NCBI RefSeq assembly: GCF_017591435.1
Contig: NC_059304.1
Coordinates: 25,275,638 to 25,339,637 of the forward strand
Origin: Portunus trituberculatus
Lineage: Eukaryota > Arthropoda > Malacostraca > Decapoda > Portunidae
Reading direction: 5' to 3'
Length of the DNA stretch: 64,000 bases
The number at the start of each line of letters is the position of its first letter. The first letter of the stretch is position 1. Positions 11,951 to 24,064 of the stretch are shown here, piece by piece. Both the position numbers and the translations under genes were made by a program. Under the pieces are notes generated by a model, which saw only the letters and a program-made list of their open reading frames with translations, was not told where the DNA came from and did not search any database.

Positions 11951-12027
11951 TATTTACCTAGTTGTATTTACCTAGTTGTAGTTTTACAGGGCCTGGGCTT
12001 TATGCTCGTGTGGCCCCGTCTCCATAT

Positions 12028-14248
12028 CTACTTATCCAATCTTACTTTAAACGTATGCACACTCTTTGCAGACACTACTTCTTCATCTAAACTGTTCCAT
12101 GTCTCAATACATCTCTGCGGGAAACTATATTTTTTAATATCTCTCAGACATCTTCCCTTTCTCAGCTTTTTACTATGCGATCTTGTGCTTCGGATGTCAT
12201 ATTCTTCTCTCAAGATCAGTTTCTCATTATCCACTTGGTCTATTCCGTTGATCAATTTATAGACTTGTATCAGGTCTCCTCTCTCCCTTCTTTGTTCCAA
12301 GGTTGGTAGATCCATAGCCTTTAGTCTCTCCTCATATGTCATCTCTTCAAGTTCTGCGACCATTCTTGTAGCCATTTTTTGTAGCCTCTCCAATTTTCTT
12401 ATGTGTTTCTTTTTATGAGAGGTCCACACTACTCCTGCATATTCCAATCTAGGTCTTATTATAGTATTTATCAATTTCTTCATCATTTCTTTGCCCATGT
12501 AGTGAAATGCTACTCCAATATTCCTCAGCAAATTATATGTTTCTCTAAAAATTCTATCAATATGGCTTACTGGTTGATTGTTTTCTTCCATCGTCACTCC
12601 TAAGTCCTTTTCCTTTTTGACTTTCTCCAGTTCTATACCATCTCCCATCTTATAGATTCCCACAGGTCGTCTTTCACTCTTTCCCATTTCTATGACATGG
12701 CTTTTGTTCACATTGAATTCCATTTCCCATTTCTGTAATTTAAAGGTTCTTCTTTCCTTCCACTCTTATATATGGGAACCACCTCAGCTCTTTTCCATTC
12801 TACTGGCACTGTTCCATTTTCTATTGAGCATTTTATGATGTTGTATATAGGACTTGCTAGTTCGTCCCTACATTCTTTCAGTATTCTGCCTGAGACTTCA
12901 TCTGGTCCCATTGCCTTCTCTTCATCCAGTTCCTTCATTAACTCTTTTATTTCAAGCTTGGTTACTTTAATCTCTTTCATATAGATTGTCTCTCTATTAC
13001 CCTGTGGCCTCTCAAATTTGGATTCTTTAGTAAAGACCTCCTGGAATTTTTTATTTACTAGTTCTGCCATACTTTTTGGGTCTTCCACCATCCCATTCTC
13101 TCCTTTTAACCTTTCTATTGTTTCTTTTTGCCTAATTTTTCCATTTATGAATCTGTAGAACAATTTAGGTTGCTCCTTACATTTTTCGACAATATCTTTT
13201 TCAAAGTTCTTTTCCTCTTCCTTCCTCACCTTAACATATTCATTTCTCACTGCCTTGAAGTTTTCCTTGTTTGTTGGATTCCTATTTCTCCTCCACCTTT
13301 TCCATGCTCCATCTCTTTTCTCCTTTGCCCTAGCACACCTTGCATTAAACCAATCTTTTTTTCCTTCTTCTTTTGGTCTATATTTTGGGACATATTCCCT
13401 GACTCCTGATTTGTATATTTCCAAAAATAAGTTATATTTGTCTTGCATTGTCTCTGAGTTTTCCATCTCTTCCCAGTCTACGTTTTTAAAATAGTTCTTG
13501 AGATTCTCAATATCAGCCTTTCTGTAATTTAATCGGTCTCCTTTGTATGAATCGTCTCTATCTTCCTTTCCTTTTTCTATATCTATTTCTAATATTGCAT
13601 GGTCACTCTTTCCCAATGGGCACTTATATCTTATATCATCATTCATTTGTATACCCCTTGTAAAAACTAGGTCCAATCTCGCTCATCGTTTCCTCTGAAT
13701 CTTGTGCATTCCTTTACTCTCTGGTCCATCATATTGTCTATCATTAGGTTTAAGAATCTTTCTCCCCAGGCTTCTTCTCCCATACCACTTTCATAATTTT
13801 CCCAGTCCACTTCTTTACAGTTGAAATCTCCTACTAATATCACTTTTCTCCTTTCTTTAACGATTCTCATTAGACTCCTTATTGTGTCATCTATCATGTC
13901 TTTATATTCTTGATTGGTCCATGAATTTGTTTTTGGTGGCACATATGTTACAATGATTGTTATCTCTTTTTTATTAATATGCATCTTAATATACAATACT
14001 TCTGCTCTTCCTTCCCCACATTCCACTTGATTGATCACTATCTCCTTCCTTAACATTGTCATGACTCCTCCTCCTCCTTTACCCACTCTGTCTCTTCTCC
14101 ATACATTATACCTATTATCCAAGACTGTTTTGATTTCCTCATTTAGTTTTGTTTCAGCCAGGCATACAATATCTGGATTTTCTTTCCTTATGTAATCTCT
14201 TAATTCTAATTTACTTGATAAAACCCCGTCTATGTTCGTATACATCAT
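12028..14248 (-). pseudogene. LINE-B copy 2 ORF2 with reverse-transcriptase core deleted
   Basis: The frame from 14248 gives the start of the endonuclease ('YTNIDGVLSSKLELRDYI', 'PDIVCLAETKLNEE') and 'VILVGDFNCKEVDWENY'. After a frameshift near 13680 it continues with 'LDLVFTRGIQMNDD', 'GKSDHAILEIDIE' and the linker up to 'GRKEEPLNYR'. It then jumps to 'NGKWNSMEFNVNKSH', which lies beyond the FADD motif. The fingers/palm block present in copy 3 (16250-16840) is missing, so the product could not polymerise. The C-terminal half (12723-12028) is open. Confidence 0.85.
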
Positions 14249-14338
14249 TTTTAGTCTTTTGCCTTTATCATTTTTAGTTAAACTTGTTCCACTTTTTCTC
14301 TTCCTTCTCGTTTATATACCATTTCCTTATCCTGTCTC

Positions 14339-15301
14339 CTAGAATTCTCCAAAAAATGCCTTCTTCTCCTCTTCTGACCTTTCATTATTCTTTTCCCTTA
14401 CTGCTGCTGCCAGTTCATTGTATCTCTTCCTTTCTTCCTCATTTCTATTTTTCTTTATATAGATATCCTTGCAGCCTTCTGTTTCTCTAAGTTTTGTTGT
14501 TCTATATAATATTTCTTCTGTTGCTGCTTGTGATTTTTGTAATATTTTAATTGGTCTCGTTTTTCCTTCTTGATATGGTCTCATTCTGTTTATTTCTTCT
14601 ACTTCATCTTCCAAGTTCTGCCTATCTTCGTCATTAAGATTCTTCAGTAGGTCTTTGACTGATTTCATTTCTTCTTTTCTCTTTTGGTCTATATTTTATA
14701 TTTTTTTCTTTTATTCCAAACACGACTACACTCTTCTTTTTTTCTGCAATTTCTCTAACTAGATTTTCTTTTGTCTTGAGGACTCCTATCATTTTGTTTG
14801 TCATATTTTCTTCTTTTTTTTTAAGTTGTTCTTGAATCACCTCCTGAAAATCGGCCTTATCTTTCTTATCTTGGACTCTCCATGCTTGTACTTCTTTTTT
14901 AATCACGTTCTGTACTCTTTCCTCTTCCTTGTTTACTAGATCTTTCAGCTTCTCCTTTTCTTTCTCGGCTTTACTGAGTCCTTCTTCCATCTGCTTCTTG
15001 TAGTTAGCTACTTCCTTTTTTAGTTCTTCGTTTTCCGCTCTTAGCCTAGCTTCATTTTCTTCCACTTTTCTTATCCTTTCTCTCAGTCTTATAAACTCCA
15101 TTTCCTGTTCTTTATTCTCTTTCATTTCCATCTTCTCCTTTATCAGTTTATCTAGTTTACATTCAATATTGAACACTCTCTTAAGTAGTGAAGTTGACGT
15201 CATATCAAGCCTTCACGCTGTTCTCCCTCACCGACATAGTCATCATCAGCCCCTTCTCTATTCTCTTGTCTGCATTTGGATGGAATCTCTTTTTCACTCA
15301 T
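14339..15301 (-). pseudogene. LINE-B copy 2 ORF1 (coiled-coil protein)
   Basis: The start codon is at 15301 in the same context as copy 1, but a frameshift separates the first residues from the main frame starting near 15203 ('LLKRVFNIECKLDKLIKEK'). The coiled coil and 'KKSVVVFGIKEK' follow. After another shift near 14680, 'KSVKDLLKNLNDED' and 'RPIKILQKSQAATEEILYRT' lead to 'NNERSEEEKKAFFGEF'. Confidence 0.75.
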
Positions 15302-15451
15302 TATTCTTAATTGATTTCATGGAGAAAAAAAAAAAATGAGTCCACACTACCTGCCCAGGCCACTGTAAATACTATACAACAGGTGTAGTGAAGATCAGCT
15401 GATCGTTGGAACTGCGCCAGTGCGTCCGCTCTCAACCGTGTCTCTCGAATG

Positions 15452-15452
<1 letters not shown>

Positions 15453-15490
<38 letters not shown>
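15453..15490. repeat. (TG)n junction between LINE-B copies 2 and 3
   Basis: About 19 TG units lie between the 5' end of copy 2 and the two-unit tail of copy 3. Confidence 0.9.
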
Positions 15491-15493
<3 letters not shown>

Positions 15494-15628
15494 TTACCTA
15501 GTTGTATTTACCTAGTTGTAGTTTTACAGGGCCTGGGCTTTATGCTCGTGTGGTCCCGTCTCCATATCTACACTTATCCAATTTTTCTTTAAAACTATGT
15601 ACACTCTTTGCTGATACCACTTCCTCAC

Positions 15629-18330
15629 TCAAACTGTTCCAAGTCTCAACACATCTTTGGAAACTAAATTTTTAACATCTCTCAGACATCGTCCCTTCCT
15701 TAGTTTCTTACTATGCGATCTTGTGCTTCTAAAGTCATATTCTTCTCTCAGGATCAGTTTCTCATTATCCACTTCATCCATTTCGTTAATCAATTTATAA
15801 ACTTGTATCAGATCCCCTCTCTCTCTTCTCTGCTCCAAGGTTGGTAGATCCATTGCCTTTAGTCTCTCCTCATATGCCATCCCTTTAAATTCTGGAACCA
15901 TTCTTGTAGCCATTTTTTGTAGTCTCTCTAATTTTCTTATATGTTTCTTTTTATGGGAAGTCCACACAACTCCTGCATATTCCAATCTAGGTCTTATTTT
16001 AGTACTTATCAATTTCTTCATCATTTCCTTGTCCATATAGTGAAATGCTACTCCAATATTCCTTAGCAAATTATACGTCTCTGAAAATTCTATCAATATG
16101 GCTAACGGTTGATTATTTTCTTCCATTGTCACTCCCAAGTCCTTTTCCTTTTTTACTTTTTCTAGTTCTACTCCATCTCCCATCTTATAGATACCCACTG
16201 GTCGTCTTTCACTTTTTCCCATTTCCATGACATGGCTTTTGTCCACATTGAATTCCATCTCCCATTTTTTGCTCCATTTCCAGATCTTGTTTAAGTCTTC
16301 CTGTAGTATTTCACAATCCTCTTTTTGTTTAATGACTCTGCACAGTTTCGCATCGTCCGCAAACAGATTTATGTAGCTGTTCACTCCCTCTGGCATGTCA
16401 TTTATATATACGAGAAAAAGTATTGGTGCCAATACTGACCCTTGGCACTCCGCTGTCTACTGTTCTCCACTTGGACTTCATATCTTTAACTATCGTCCTT
16501 ATTTCTCTCCCCCTTGAGTAATTTTTCATCCATCTCAATGTGCTTCCTTTTAAGCCACCCTTCTCCTCTAACTTCCATAGTAATCTTTCATGTGGCACTT
16601 TATCAAAAGCCTTTTTTAGATCTAAATAAATACAGTCAACCCATCCCTCTCTCTCTTGTACGTTATCAACTATTCTAGAGTAGAAACTCAATAAATTTGT
16701 CACACATGACCGACCTTTTCTAAAACCAAATTGGCTATTTGATAATATTTTGTTGTCTTCAAGAAACTCAATCCATTGCTTCTTTATTACTTTTTCACAC
16801 ATCTTGCATATAACACTAGTTAGTGATACCGGTCTGTAATTTAAAGGTTCTTCCTTCCTTCCGCTCTTATATATGGGAACCACCTCAGTTCTTTTCCACT
16901 CCACTGGCACTGTTCCATTTTCTATTGAGCATTTTATGATGTTGTATATTGGACTTGCTAGTTCTTCCCTACATTCTTTCAGTATTCTGCCTGAGACTTC
17001 ATCCGGTCCCATTGCCTTTTCCTCATCCAATTCCGTCATCAACTTTTTATTTCAAGCTTGGTTACTTTAATCTCTTTCATATAGACAGTCTCTATTACCC
17101 TGTGGTCTTTCAAATTTGGATTCCTTAGTAAAGACCTCATGAAATTTACTATTTAACAGTTCTCTGCCATACTTTTGGGTCTTCCACCATTCCGTTTCTC
17201 CTTTTAACCTTTCTATTGTTTCTTTTGTCTTATTTTTCCATTTATGAATCTGTAGAACAATTTTGGTTGTTCCTTACATTTTTCGACAATGTCCTTTTCA
17301 TAGTTCTTTTCTTCTTCCTTTCTCACCTTAGCATATTCATTTCTTGCTGTTTTGAAGTTTTCCTTATTTTCTGGATTTCTGTTTCTTCTCCACCTTTTCC
17401 ATGCTCCATCTCGTTTCTCCTTTGCCCTAGCACATCTTGCATTAAACCAATCTTTCTTTCCTTCTTCTTTAGGTCTATATTTGAACATATTCCCTGACCC
17501 CAGTTTTGTATATTTCCAAAAATAAGTTATATTTCTCTTGAACCGTTAATGAGTTTTCCATCTCTTCCCAGTTTACGTTTTTAAAATAGTTCTTGAGATT
17601 CTCAATATCAGCCTTTCTGTAATTTAATCGGTCTCCTTTGTATGATTCATCTCTATCTTCCTTTCCTTCTTCTATATCCATCTCTAATATTACATGGTCA
17701 CTCTTTCCCAGTGGGCACTTGTATCTTATATCATCGTTAATTGGTATATCCCTTGAAAAACTAGGTCTAATCTTGCCGGCTCATCGTTTCCTCTGAATCT
17801 TGTGTTTTCCTTTACTCTTTGGACCATCAAATTATCTATCATTAGGTTCAGGAATCTATCTCCCAGGCATCTTCCCCATACCACTTTCATAATTTTCCCA
17901 GTCTACCTCCTTACAGTTGAAATCTCCTACCAATATCACTTTTCTCCTTTCCTTAATGATTCTTGTAAGACTCCTTATTGTGTCATCTATCATGTCTCTA
18001 TATTCTTGGTTAGTCCATGAGTTTGTTTTGGTGGCACATATGTTCCAATGATTGTTAACTCCTTTATGTTAATATGCATCTTAACATACAGTATTTCTGA
18101 TTTTCCTTCCCCAAACTCCACTTGATTTACCACTATCTCCTTCCTTAACATCATCATGACTCCTCCTCCTCCTTTACCCACTCTGTCTCTCCTCCATATA
18201 TTATACCTTTTATCTATGTCTATTTTTATTGTCTCATTTAACTTTGTTTCCACCAGGCATACAATATCTGGTTCTTCTTTCTTTATGTAATCTCTTAATT
18301 CTAATTTACTAGATAAAATCCATCTATGTT
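15629..18330 (-). pseudogene. LINE-B copy 3 ORF2 (endonuclease-reverse transcriptase), frameshifted
   Basis: Endonuclease blocks lie at 18253-17990 ('KLNETIKIDIDKRYNIWRRD', 'TIIGTYVPPK'). The linker lies near 17680-17213. Reverse-transcriptase motifs at 17042-16398 include 'NYRPVSLTSVICKMCEKVI', 'FGFRKGRSCVTNLLSFYSR' and 'DLKKAFDKVPHERLLWKL'. A frameshift near 16430 leads to 'ILFLVYINDMPEGVNSYI', 'LFADDAKLCRVIKQKEDC' and the C-terminus. Several single-base indels make it non-functional. Confidence 0.85.
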
Positions 18331-18369
18331 TGTATACATCATTTTAATCTCTTGTTCTTATCATTTTAG

Positions 18370-18949
18370 TTAAACTTGCTCCATTCTTTTCTCTTCTTTC
18401 TCTTTTATATACCATTTCCTTATCCTGTCTCCTATAATTCTCCAAAAAAATGCCTTCTCCTCCTCTGACCTTTCATTATTTTTTTCTCTTGCTTCTGCCA
18501 CCAGTTCATTGTGTCTCTTCCTTTCCTCCTCGTTTCTATTTTTCTTTATATATATATATATATCTTTGCAACCTTCTGTTTCTCTGAGTTTCGTTTTTCT
18601 ATATAGTACTTCTTCTGCTGCTGCTTGTGATTTTAGTAATATCTTAATTGGTCTCACTGTTCCTTCTTGATATGGTCCCATTCTATGGATTTCTTCTACT
18701 TCCTCTTCTAAGTTCTGTCTATCCTCGTCATTCAGATGTTTTAGTAGGTCTTTTACTGATTTCATTTCGTCTTTTTCCCTTCTTGGTCTATATTTAACAT
18801 TTTTTTTCTTTCAGTCCCAAAATAATTACACTCTTCTTTTTTTCATAATTTCTCTTACTAAATTTTCTTTTTCTTGAGGACTCTATCATTTTGCTTGTCA
18901 TATTTTCATCTCTTTCTTTTAACTGTTCTTGAAATACTTCTTGAAATGA

Positions 18950-18950
<1 letters not shown>
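18370..18950 (-). pseudogene. LINE-B copy 3 ORF1 C-terminal part
   Basis: The frame from 18765 reads 'KSVKDLLKHLNDEDRQNL', 'PIKILLKSQAAAEEVLYRKT' and 'EEEKAFFWRIIGDRIRKWYI', the C-terminal RNA-binding portion. It has a short in-frame (TA)n expansion near 18550. Upstream coiled-coil sequence is frameshifted and cut at 18951. Confidence 0.7.

Positions 18951-18951
<1 letters not shown>

Positions 18952-19041
<90 letters not shown>
18952..19041. repeat. (TG)n junction between LINE-B copy 3 and LINE-C
   Basis: About 45 TG units, bounded on the right by the LINE-C tail 'TATTTACCTAATTGTA', twice. Confidence 0.95.
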
Positions 19042-19044
<3 letters not shown>

Positions 19045-19249
19045 TTACCTAATTGTATTTACCTAATTGTAACATACGGGAAAAGAGCTATGCTCGTGTT
19101 GTCCCGTCTCCATATCTATTAATGTCCAGCTTTTTCTTAAAATCATGAATATTCCTTGCGTTGACCACTTCCACGTCTAAACTATTCCATGCTTCCACCC
19201 TTCTATGAGGGAAGCTATATTTTTCACATCTCTCCTATAAGTGGCCATT

Positions 19250-21890
19250 TTAGTTTTTTCCCATGCCCTCTCGACATTCTTCCATTCCACATACACAGAT
19301 CTTCCCTATCCATTTTTCCATGCCAATCATCACTCTGTATATTGCTATCAGGTCTCCCTTTCTCTTCTGTTTTCCAGGGTTGGAAGTTGCATTCTTTTCA
19401 GTCTGTCTTCATAAGTCAAATCTCTTAAGTCAGGCACCATTTTGTTGCAGCCCTCTGTACTTTCTCTAGTTTCCTTATGTGTTTCTTTAAGTTCGAGCCC
19501 ACTGTATTGTTGCATATTCAAGCCTCGGTCTTATCATTGCAGTAATTATTTTCTTCATCATTTCTTCATCTAAATATCGAACGCCACTCTTATGTTCCTC
19601 AATAAGTTCAATACTTCTCCAATTATTTTGTTTATATGTCTCTCTGGCGATAGGTCATTGGTAATTGTCACCCCAAGGTCTTTTTCTTCATGACTGGTTT
19701 TATGTCTTCATTTCCTATCTTGTACATACTCCTGATTCTTCTTTCACTCTTGCCAAACTCTATTTTCTTGCATTTTGTCGTGTTGAACTCCATTTGCCAT
19801 GTACAGCTCCATTTCCATATTCTGTCCAAGTCTTCCTGGAGTAGTTCGCAATCTTTGTCACATCTCACTTTTCTTAACAATTTTGCATCGTCTGCAAATA
19901 GGCTCACATAACTGGACACCCCATCCACCATGTCATTTATGTAGACCATGAACATTACTGGTGCCAACACTGATCCCTGTGGAACTCCACTCTCCACCAA
20001 GCCCCATTCTGATGGTCTGTCCTTAATTATTGTTCTCATTTCTCTTCCTACCAAAAGTCTTCCATCCATTTTAGTAAACTGCCATGCACTCCTCCTACCA
20101 TTTCAAGTTTCCAGATCAGTCTCCGGTGTGGTACCTTATCAAAGGCCTTTTTTAAATCCAGATATATTCCATCAGCCCAACCATCTCTTTCCTGTATTAC
20201 ATCTATCACCCTCGAATAGTAACATATCAGGTTTGTCGTGCATGAACGCCCTTTTCTAAAACCAAATTGACACTCACAAAGTATGTCATTTTTCTCCAAG
20301 AAGTCTGTCCATCTATTCTTCACCACCCTCTCACACATCTTAGCTACCACACTTGTAAGTGACACTGGTCTATAGTTCAATGGGTCTCTCTTGTTACCTG
20401 ATTTATAAATTGGGACAATGTTAGCTCTTTTCCAGTCTTGGGGCACTACACCTTCCCTTAATGAGGCATCAATTACTTCACAAACTTTTTCTGCCAGTTG
20501 CTCCCTGCATTCTCTTAAAATCCATCCTGATACCCCATCAGGTCCCACAGCTTTTCTCACTTCTAAACTCCCCATCATATTCTTGATCTCCTCCACAGTT
20601 ACTTGAAACTCCTTCATAATCCCTTTCTGTTCCATTACCAGTGGTTTGTCAAAAGCAGTCTCCTTTGTGAATACCTTCCGAAAGCATCCATTCATAGCCT
20701 CTGCCATTTCCTGGGATCCTCACTGCATACTCCATTTACTTCTAAACTTTCAATACTTTCTCTATTTTTGATGTTGTTGTTCACATGTCTGTAAAAAGCC
20801 TTGGTTGGTCTTTACATTTATCAATTATATCCTTTTCTTGTTTCTTTCTTTCTTCTCTTCTAATCAACACATATTCATTTCTTGCTCTTTTGTAACTTTC
20901 CCACTGCTTAATCCGTCTTTTCCTTCTCCACCTCTTCCATGCATCCTCTTTTCTTGTTCTAGCCTTTTCACATCTATCGTTAAACCAGTCCTGCTTTCCA
21001 ACTTCTCTATGTTGTCTTATTGGTACAAATTTTTCTCACCTTCTTTGTATATTTTTATAAATTCCTTCCACTTTTCATTTGCTCCTTAGCACTCTTGAAT
21101 TTCATCCAATTTGTCTCTTGAAAGAATTTCTTTAGGTTTCCAAAATCTGTCTTGGCATAATTCCATCTTCCCACTTTATATTCTTCATTTCTTCTAGATT
21201 TCTCTTCATCTATCACCTTGAACTCCAAAACTGCATGATCACTCTTTGCTAAAGGGCACTCCACCCTCATCTCCTCAATGACCATTGGCTCTGTACTAAA
21301 GACCAAGTCCAGTCTTGACGATGCTCCCTCTCCTCCAAACCTAGTATCTTCTTTGACCCACTGAGTTAACACATTTTCCATTGCCAGTGTCAATAGTGTA
21401 TTTCCCATGTTGTCTCTGATCCTTCCATTGACCAGTCCTCCCAACACACCTCTTTACAATTAAAATCTCCCATCATTATAGTTCGTTCACAGCCACCCAA
21501 CATTTCTTCCAGACATGTTCCTGTATCACTTATCATTTCTTCATATTCCTGTACTGACCATGCATTTGTCTTAGGTGGTACGTACACCACTATGTAGTGC
21601 CTCTTTTTCCTTCATTAGTTTCTGCTCTGATCTTTAGCACTTCTGCCTTTCCCATACCTTCTTTCACTTGATCCACCTTTATATCTTTTTAACCAGCAAC
21701 ATCACTCCTCCTCCCATCTTACCTACTCTATTTCTTTTCCAAACATTATATTTCCTTCTCCAACCATCATCAGGTCTTCTCCTCTCTCAGTTTTGTTTCA
21801 GTAAGACCCACAATATCTGGGTTCTTGTCCCTCAAGTAATCGTTGAGTTCTAAAATCCCGATATCACTCCATTTATGTTGGAATACATTA
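19250..21890 (-). pseudogene. LINE-C ORF2 (endonuclease-reverse transcriptase), frameshifted
   Basis: Endonuclease pieces at 21590-21055 include 'VYVPPKTNAWSVQEYEEMI', 'IMMGDFNCKEVCWED' and 'CPLAKSDHAVLEFKV'. The reverse transcriptase at 20707-19668 includes 'NYRPVSLTSVVAKMCERVV', 'FGFRKGRSCTTNLI', 'DLKKAFDKVPHRRLIWKL', 'GVPQGSVLAPVMFMVYINDM' and 'LFADDAKLLRKV'. The C-terminus near 19500-19250 is in other frames. The catalytic residues are preserved in the fragments, but the frame is broken at least four times. Confidence 0.85.
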
Positions 21891-21964
21891 CATTCCGCTC
21901 ATATGTAAGTTTCTTTAGTCCTTTCTTGCTGTACTTTTCTGGGTTATGAACCACTTCCTCAGTC

Positions 21965-22844
21965 TCATATCCAAGATTCTCCAGAAAAACTCTTTCTTCT
22001 CCTCTTCTGTCCTCTCTTCATTTTTTTCAAAGCCTCCTTTCTCAACTCATTTAACATTTCTCTTTCCTTTTCACCGAGATCTCTTCTCAACCAAATCTTC
22101 CTTGTTGTTTCCTGCTGGGCTAGCCTCCATGACTTCTCCACCAATTCATCTACATCCTTTTGTGACTTAAGTTTGATTCTTATTGGCCTCATACCTTCTC
22201 CTGTGAACTTTCCAATTCTATGGAAGTCCTCTATTTCTTGTACTAGGTCTTTTCCTCCTCCTGCACCACATTAATGATATTATTTATCACCTTTTTATGT
22301 TTTCTCTCTCTCCATTTTACTCGGTGTCTTATCCTCCTCCACACCAAATATCACCACACATCTCTTTTTGTCTACAGTTTCCCTCACCAATGTCTCATTT
22401 GACTTAATAACCTTCACCACTTTCTCAGCAATCTTCTCTTCTATGATCTGTTGATCTATAATTTCAGCAAGGCCCAAAGTTTTCTCCCCAGACTCTTTGA
22501 TTTCCTTTTCCAGACTTGCAACTTTGTAATTTACCTCCTTTCTTTCCACTTCCTGACTTTTTCCATTCAGCCTGCTTCTCCATCACTTTTCCTAGAGATT
22601 CTCCACATTTGTCGCAATTCACTTTAATTAACTTAACTTCCTCTTTCAGTATTTCATTTTCTTTCTTCATATCGGCGCACTCTTTCATTACATTGTCATA
22701 ACTCGTTTCCAGGCCCCCATACTTTTCAAACAGTTTTTCAATTTTACCTTCCAACTCCAGAATTTTCTTCATATAAACGCTCTTCTCCATTATTCCTTGA
22801 AATCCTGTGAAGTCTGATTCATCTTTTGAGTTCACGGCCGCCAT
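21965..22844 (-). pseudogene. LINE-C ORF1 (coiled-coil protein), frameshifted
   Basis: From the ATG at 22844 the product begins 'MAAVNSKDESDFTGFQGI'. It runs into a Glu/Lys-rich coiled coil with 'KVNCDKCGESLGKVMEKQ', and after a shift near 22550 reaches 'RCVVIFGVEED'. A further shift gives 'MRPIRIKLKSQKDVDELVEK' and 'EKEREMLNELRKEALKK'. The domain order matches LINE-B ORF1. Confidence 0.7.
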
Positions 22845-23079
22845 GTTGCGCAGATGTAAACAAACCAGCTGATGGCTCAAACGCAGGCTACTGTTTATAT
22901 TCACCTTCCCTGGACATTATTTTGCTAATCAACAGTTAACATGACTATATGGAGACGGGACAAACATTACAAGCTCCTTTCCCACCTTGGTTACTCTTAG
23001 GCAATGGTAACTGTAGAATTAGAGATGATTGCTCTGGAGCTCAGCGACCACATCCGCCATCGACGGTGTCCCGTGTGTG

Positions 23080-23500
23080 TATTTACCTAATTGTATTTAC
23101 CTAATTGTAACATACGGGAAAAGAGCTATGCTCGTACTGTCCCGTCTCCATATCTACTAATGTCCAGCTTTTTCTTAAAATCATGAATATTCCTTGCGTT
23201 GACCACTTCCACGTCTAAACTATTCCATGCTTCCACCCTTCTATGAGGGAAGCTATATTTTTTCACATCTCTCCTATAATTGGCCATTTTTAGTTTTTTC
23301 CCATGCCCTCTCGACATTCTTTCATTCCACATACACAGATCTTCCCTATCCATTTTTTCCATGCCAATCATCACTCTGTATATTGCTATCAGGTCTCCCC
23401 TTTCTCTTCTGTTTTCCAGGGTCGGAAGTTGCATTCTGTTCAGTCTGTCTTCATAAGTCAAATCTCTTAAGTCAGGCACCATTTTTGTTGCAGCCCTCTG

Positions 23501-23503
<3 letters not shown>
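23080..23503 (-). mobile_element. LINE-C 3' fragment with open C-terminal frame
   Basis: This is a 5'-truncated copy with the LINE-C two-unit tail at its left and a (TG)n tract at both edges. The frame 23482-23126 reads 'MVPDLRDLTYEDRLNRMQLP', 'RRERGDLIAIYRVMIGMEK' and 'VKKYSFPHRRVEAWNSLDVE'. It is very similar to the end of the neighbouring LINE-C copy, suggesting a recent insertion. Confidence 0.85.

Positions 23504-23544
<41 letters not shown>
23504..23544. repeat. (TG)n at the 5' edge of the LINE array
   Basis: About 20 TG units directly next to the truncated end of the last LINE-C fragment. Confidence 0.95.
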
Positions 23545-23850
<306 letters not shown>

Positions 23851-24064
23851 GATTGGTGGAGACAAGGATGGTGGGAGGAGCACTAGGATTTCAAGGACAG
23901 TATACGGCGTGTGTAGTTGGTATCCAACACACTATACGGGACAACTGAACTGAGGAAAGCTCAGAAAAGAAATATGACGTCTACGTAGGCCTCACCGTAT
24001 TTGCTACTGGGGCTTCATGACGCCCACATAGGCGTCACCGTAGTGAAGGGGTTAATAACAAGCC

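Larger units (their letters stand above)
11951..15452 (-). mobile_element. LINE-B copy 2, full 5' and 3' ends, internal deletion
   Basis: Minus-strand order is 5' untranslated region (15452 to 15302), ORF1, ORF2 endonuclease, part of the reverse transcriptase, the C-terminus and a tail of two 14-bp units (AACTAGGTAAATAC). The 5' region matches that of copy 1 closely ('CAACAGGTGTAGTGAAGATC' in both). A deletion at about 12731 removes the reverse-transcriptase core. Both ends abut (TG)n. Confidence 0.85.
15491..18951 (-). mobile_element. LINE-B copy 3, 5'-truncated in ORF1
   Basis: It holds the tail, a nearly complete ORF2 with several frameshifts, and the C-terminal half of ORF1. The 5' end is cut within the coiled coil ('SFQEVFQEQLKERDENM') and abuts a 90-bp (TG)n tract. 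This copy retains the reverse-transcriptase core that copy 2 lacks, so it is the best local reference for the family. Confidence 0.85.
19042..23072 (-). mobile_element. LINE-C, near full-length, related to LINE-B
   Basis: Minus-strand order is 5' region starting 'CGGGACACCGTCGATGG' at 23072, ORF1, ORF2 and a two-unit tail (AATTAGGTAAATAC, one base different from LINE-B). The 5' region contains the same kind of start as LINE-B (GAGACACGGT versus GGGACACCGT). The right end abuts a short GTGTGTGT run (23073-23080), beyond which the next LINE-C tail begins. Several indels break both frames. Confidence 0.85.

Noticed and set aside
11681..13494. Numerous Ser/Phe/Leu-rich plus-strand frames within 11.6-23 kb, some with apparent membrane-like segments
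   Set aside because: They are antisense shadows of minus-strand LINE ORFs, which carry recognisable domains on the other strand.
18874..19122. Cys-Val repeat frame
   Set aside because: Translation of the (TG)n tract between two LINEs.
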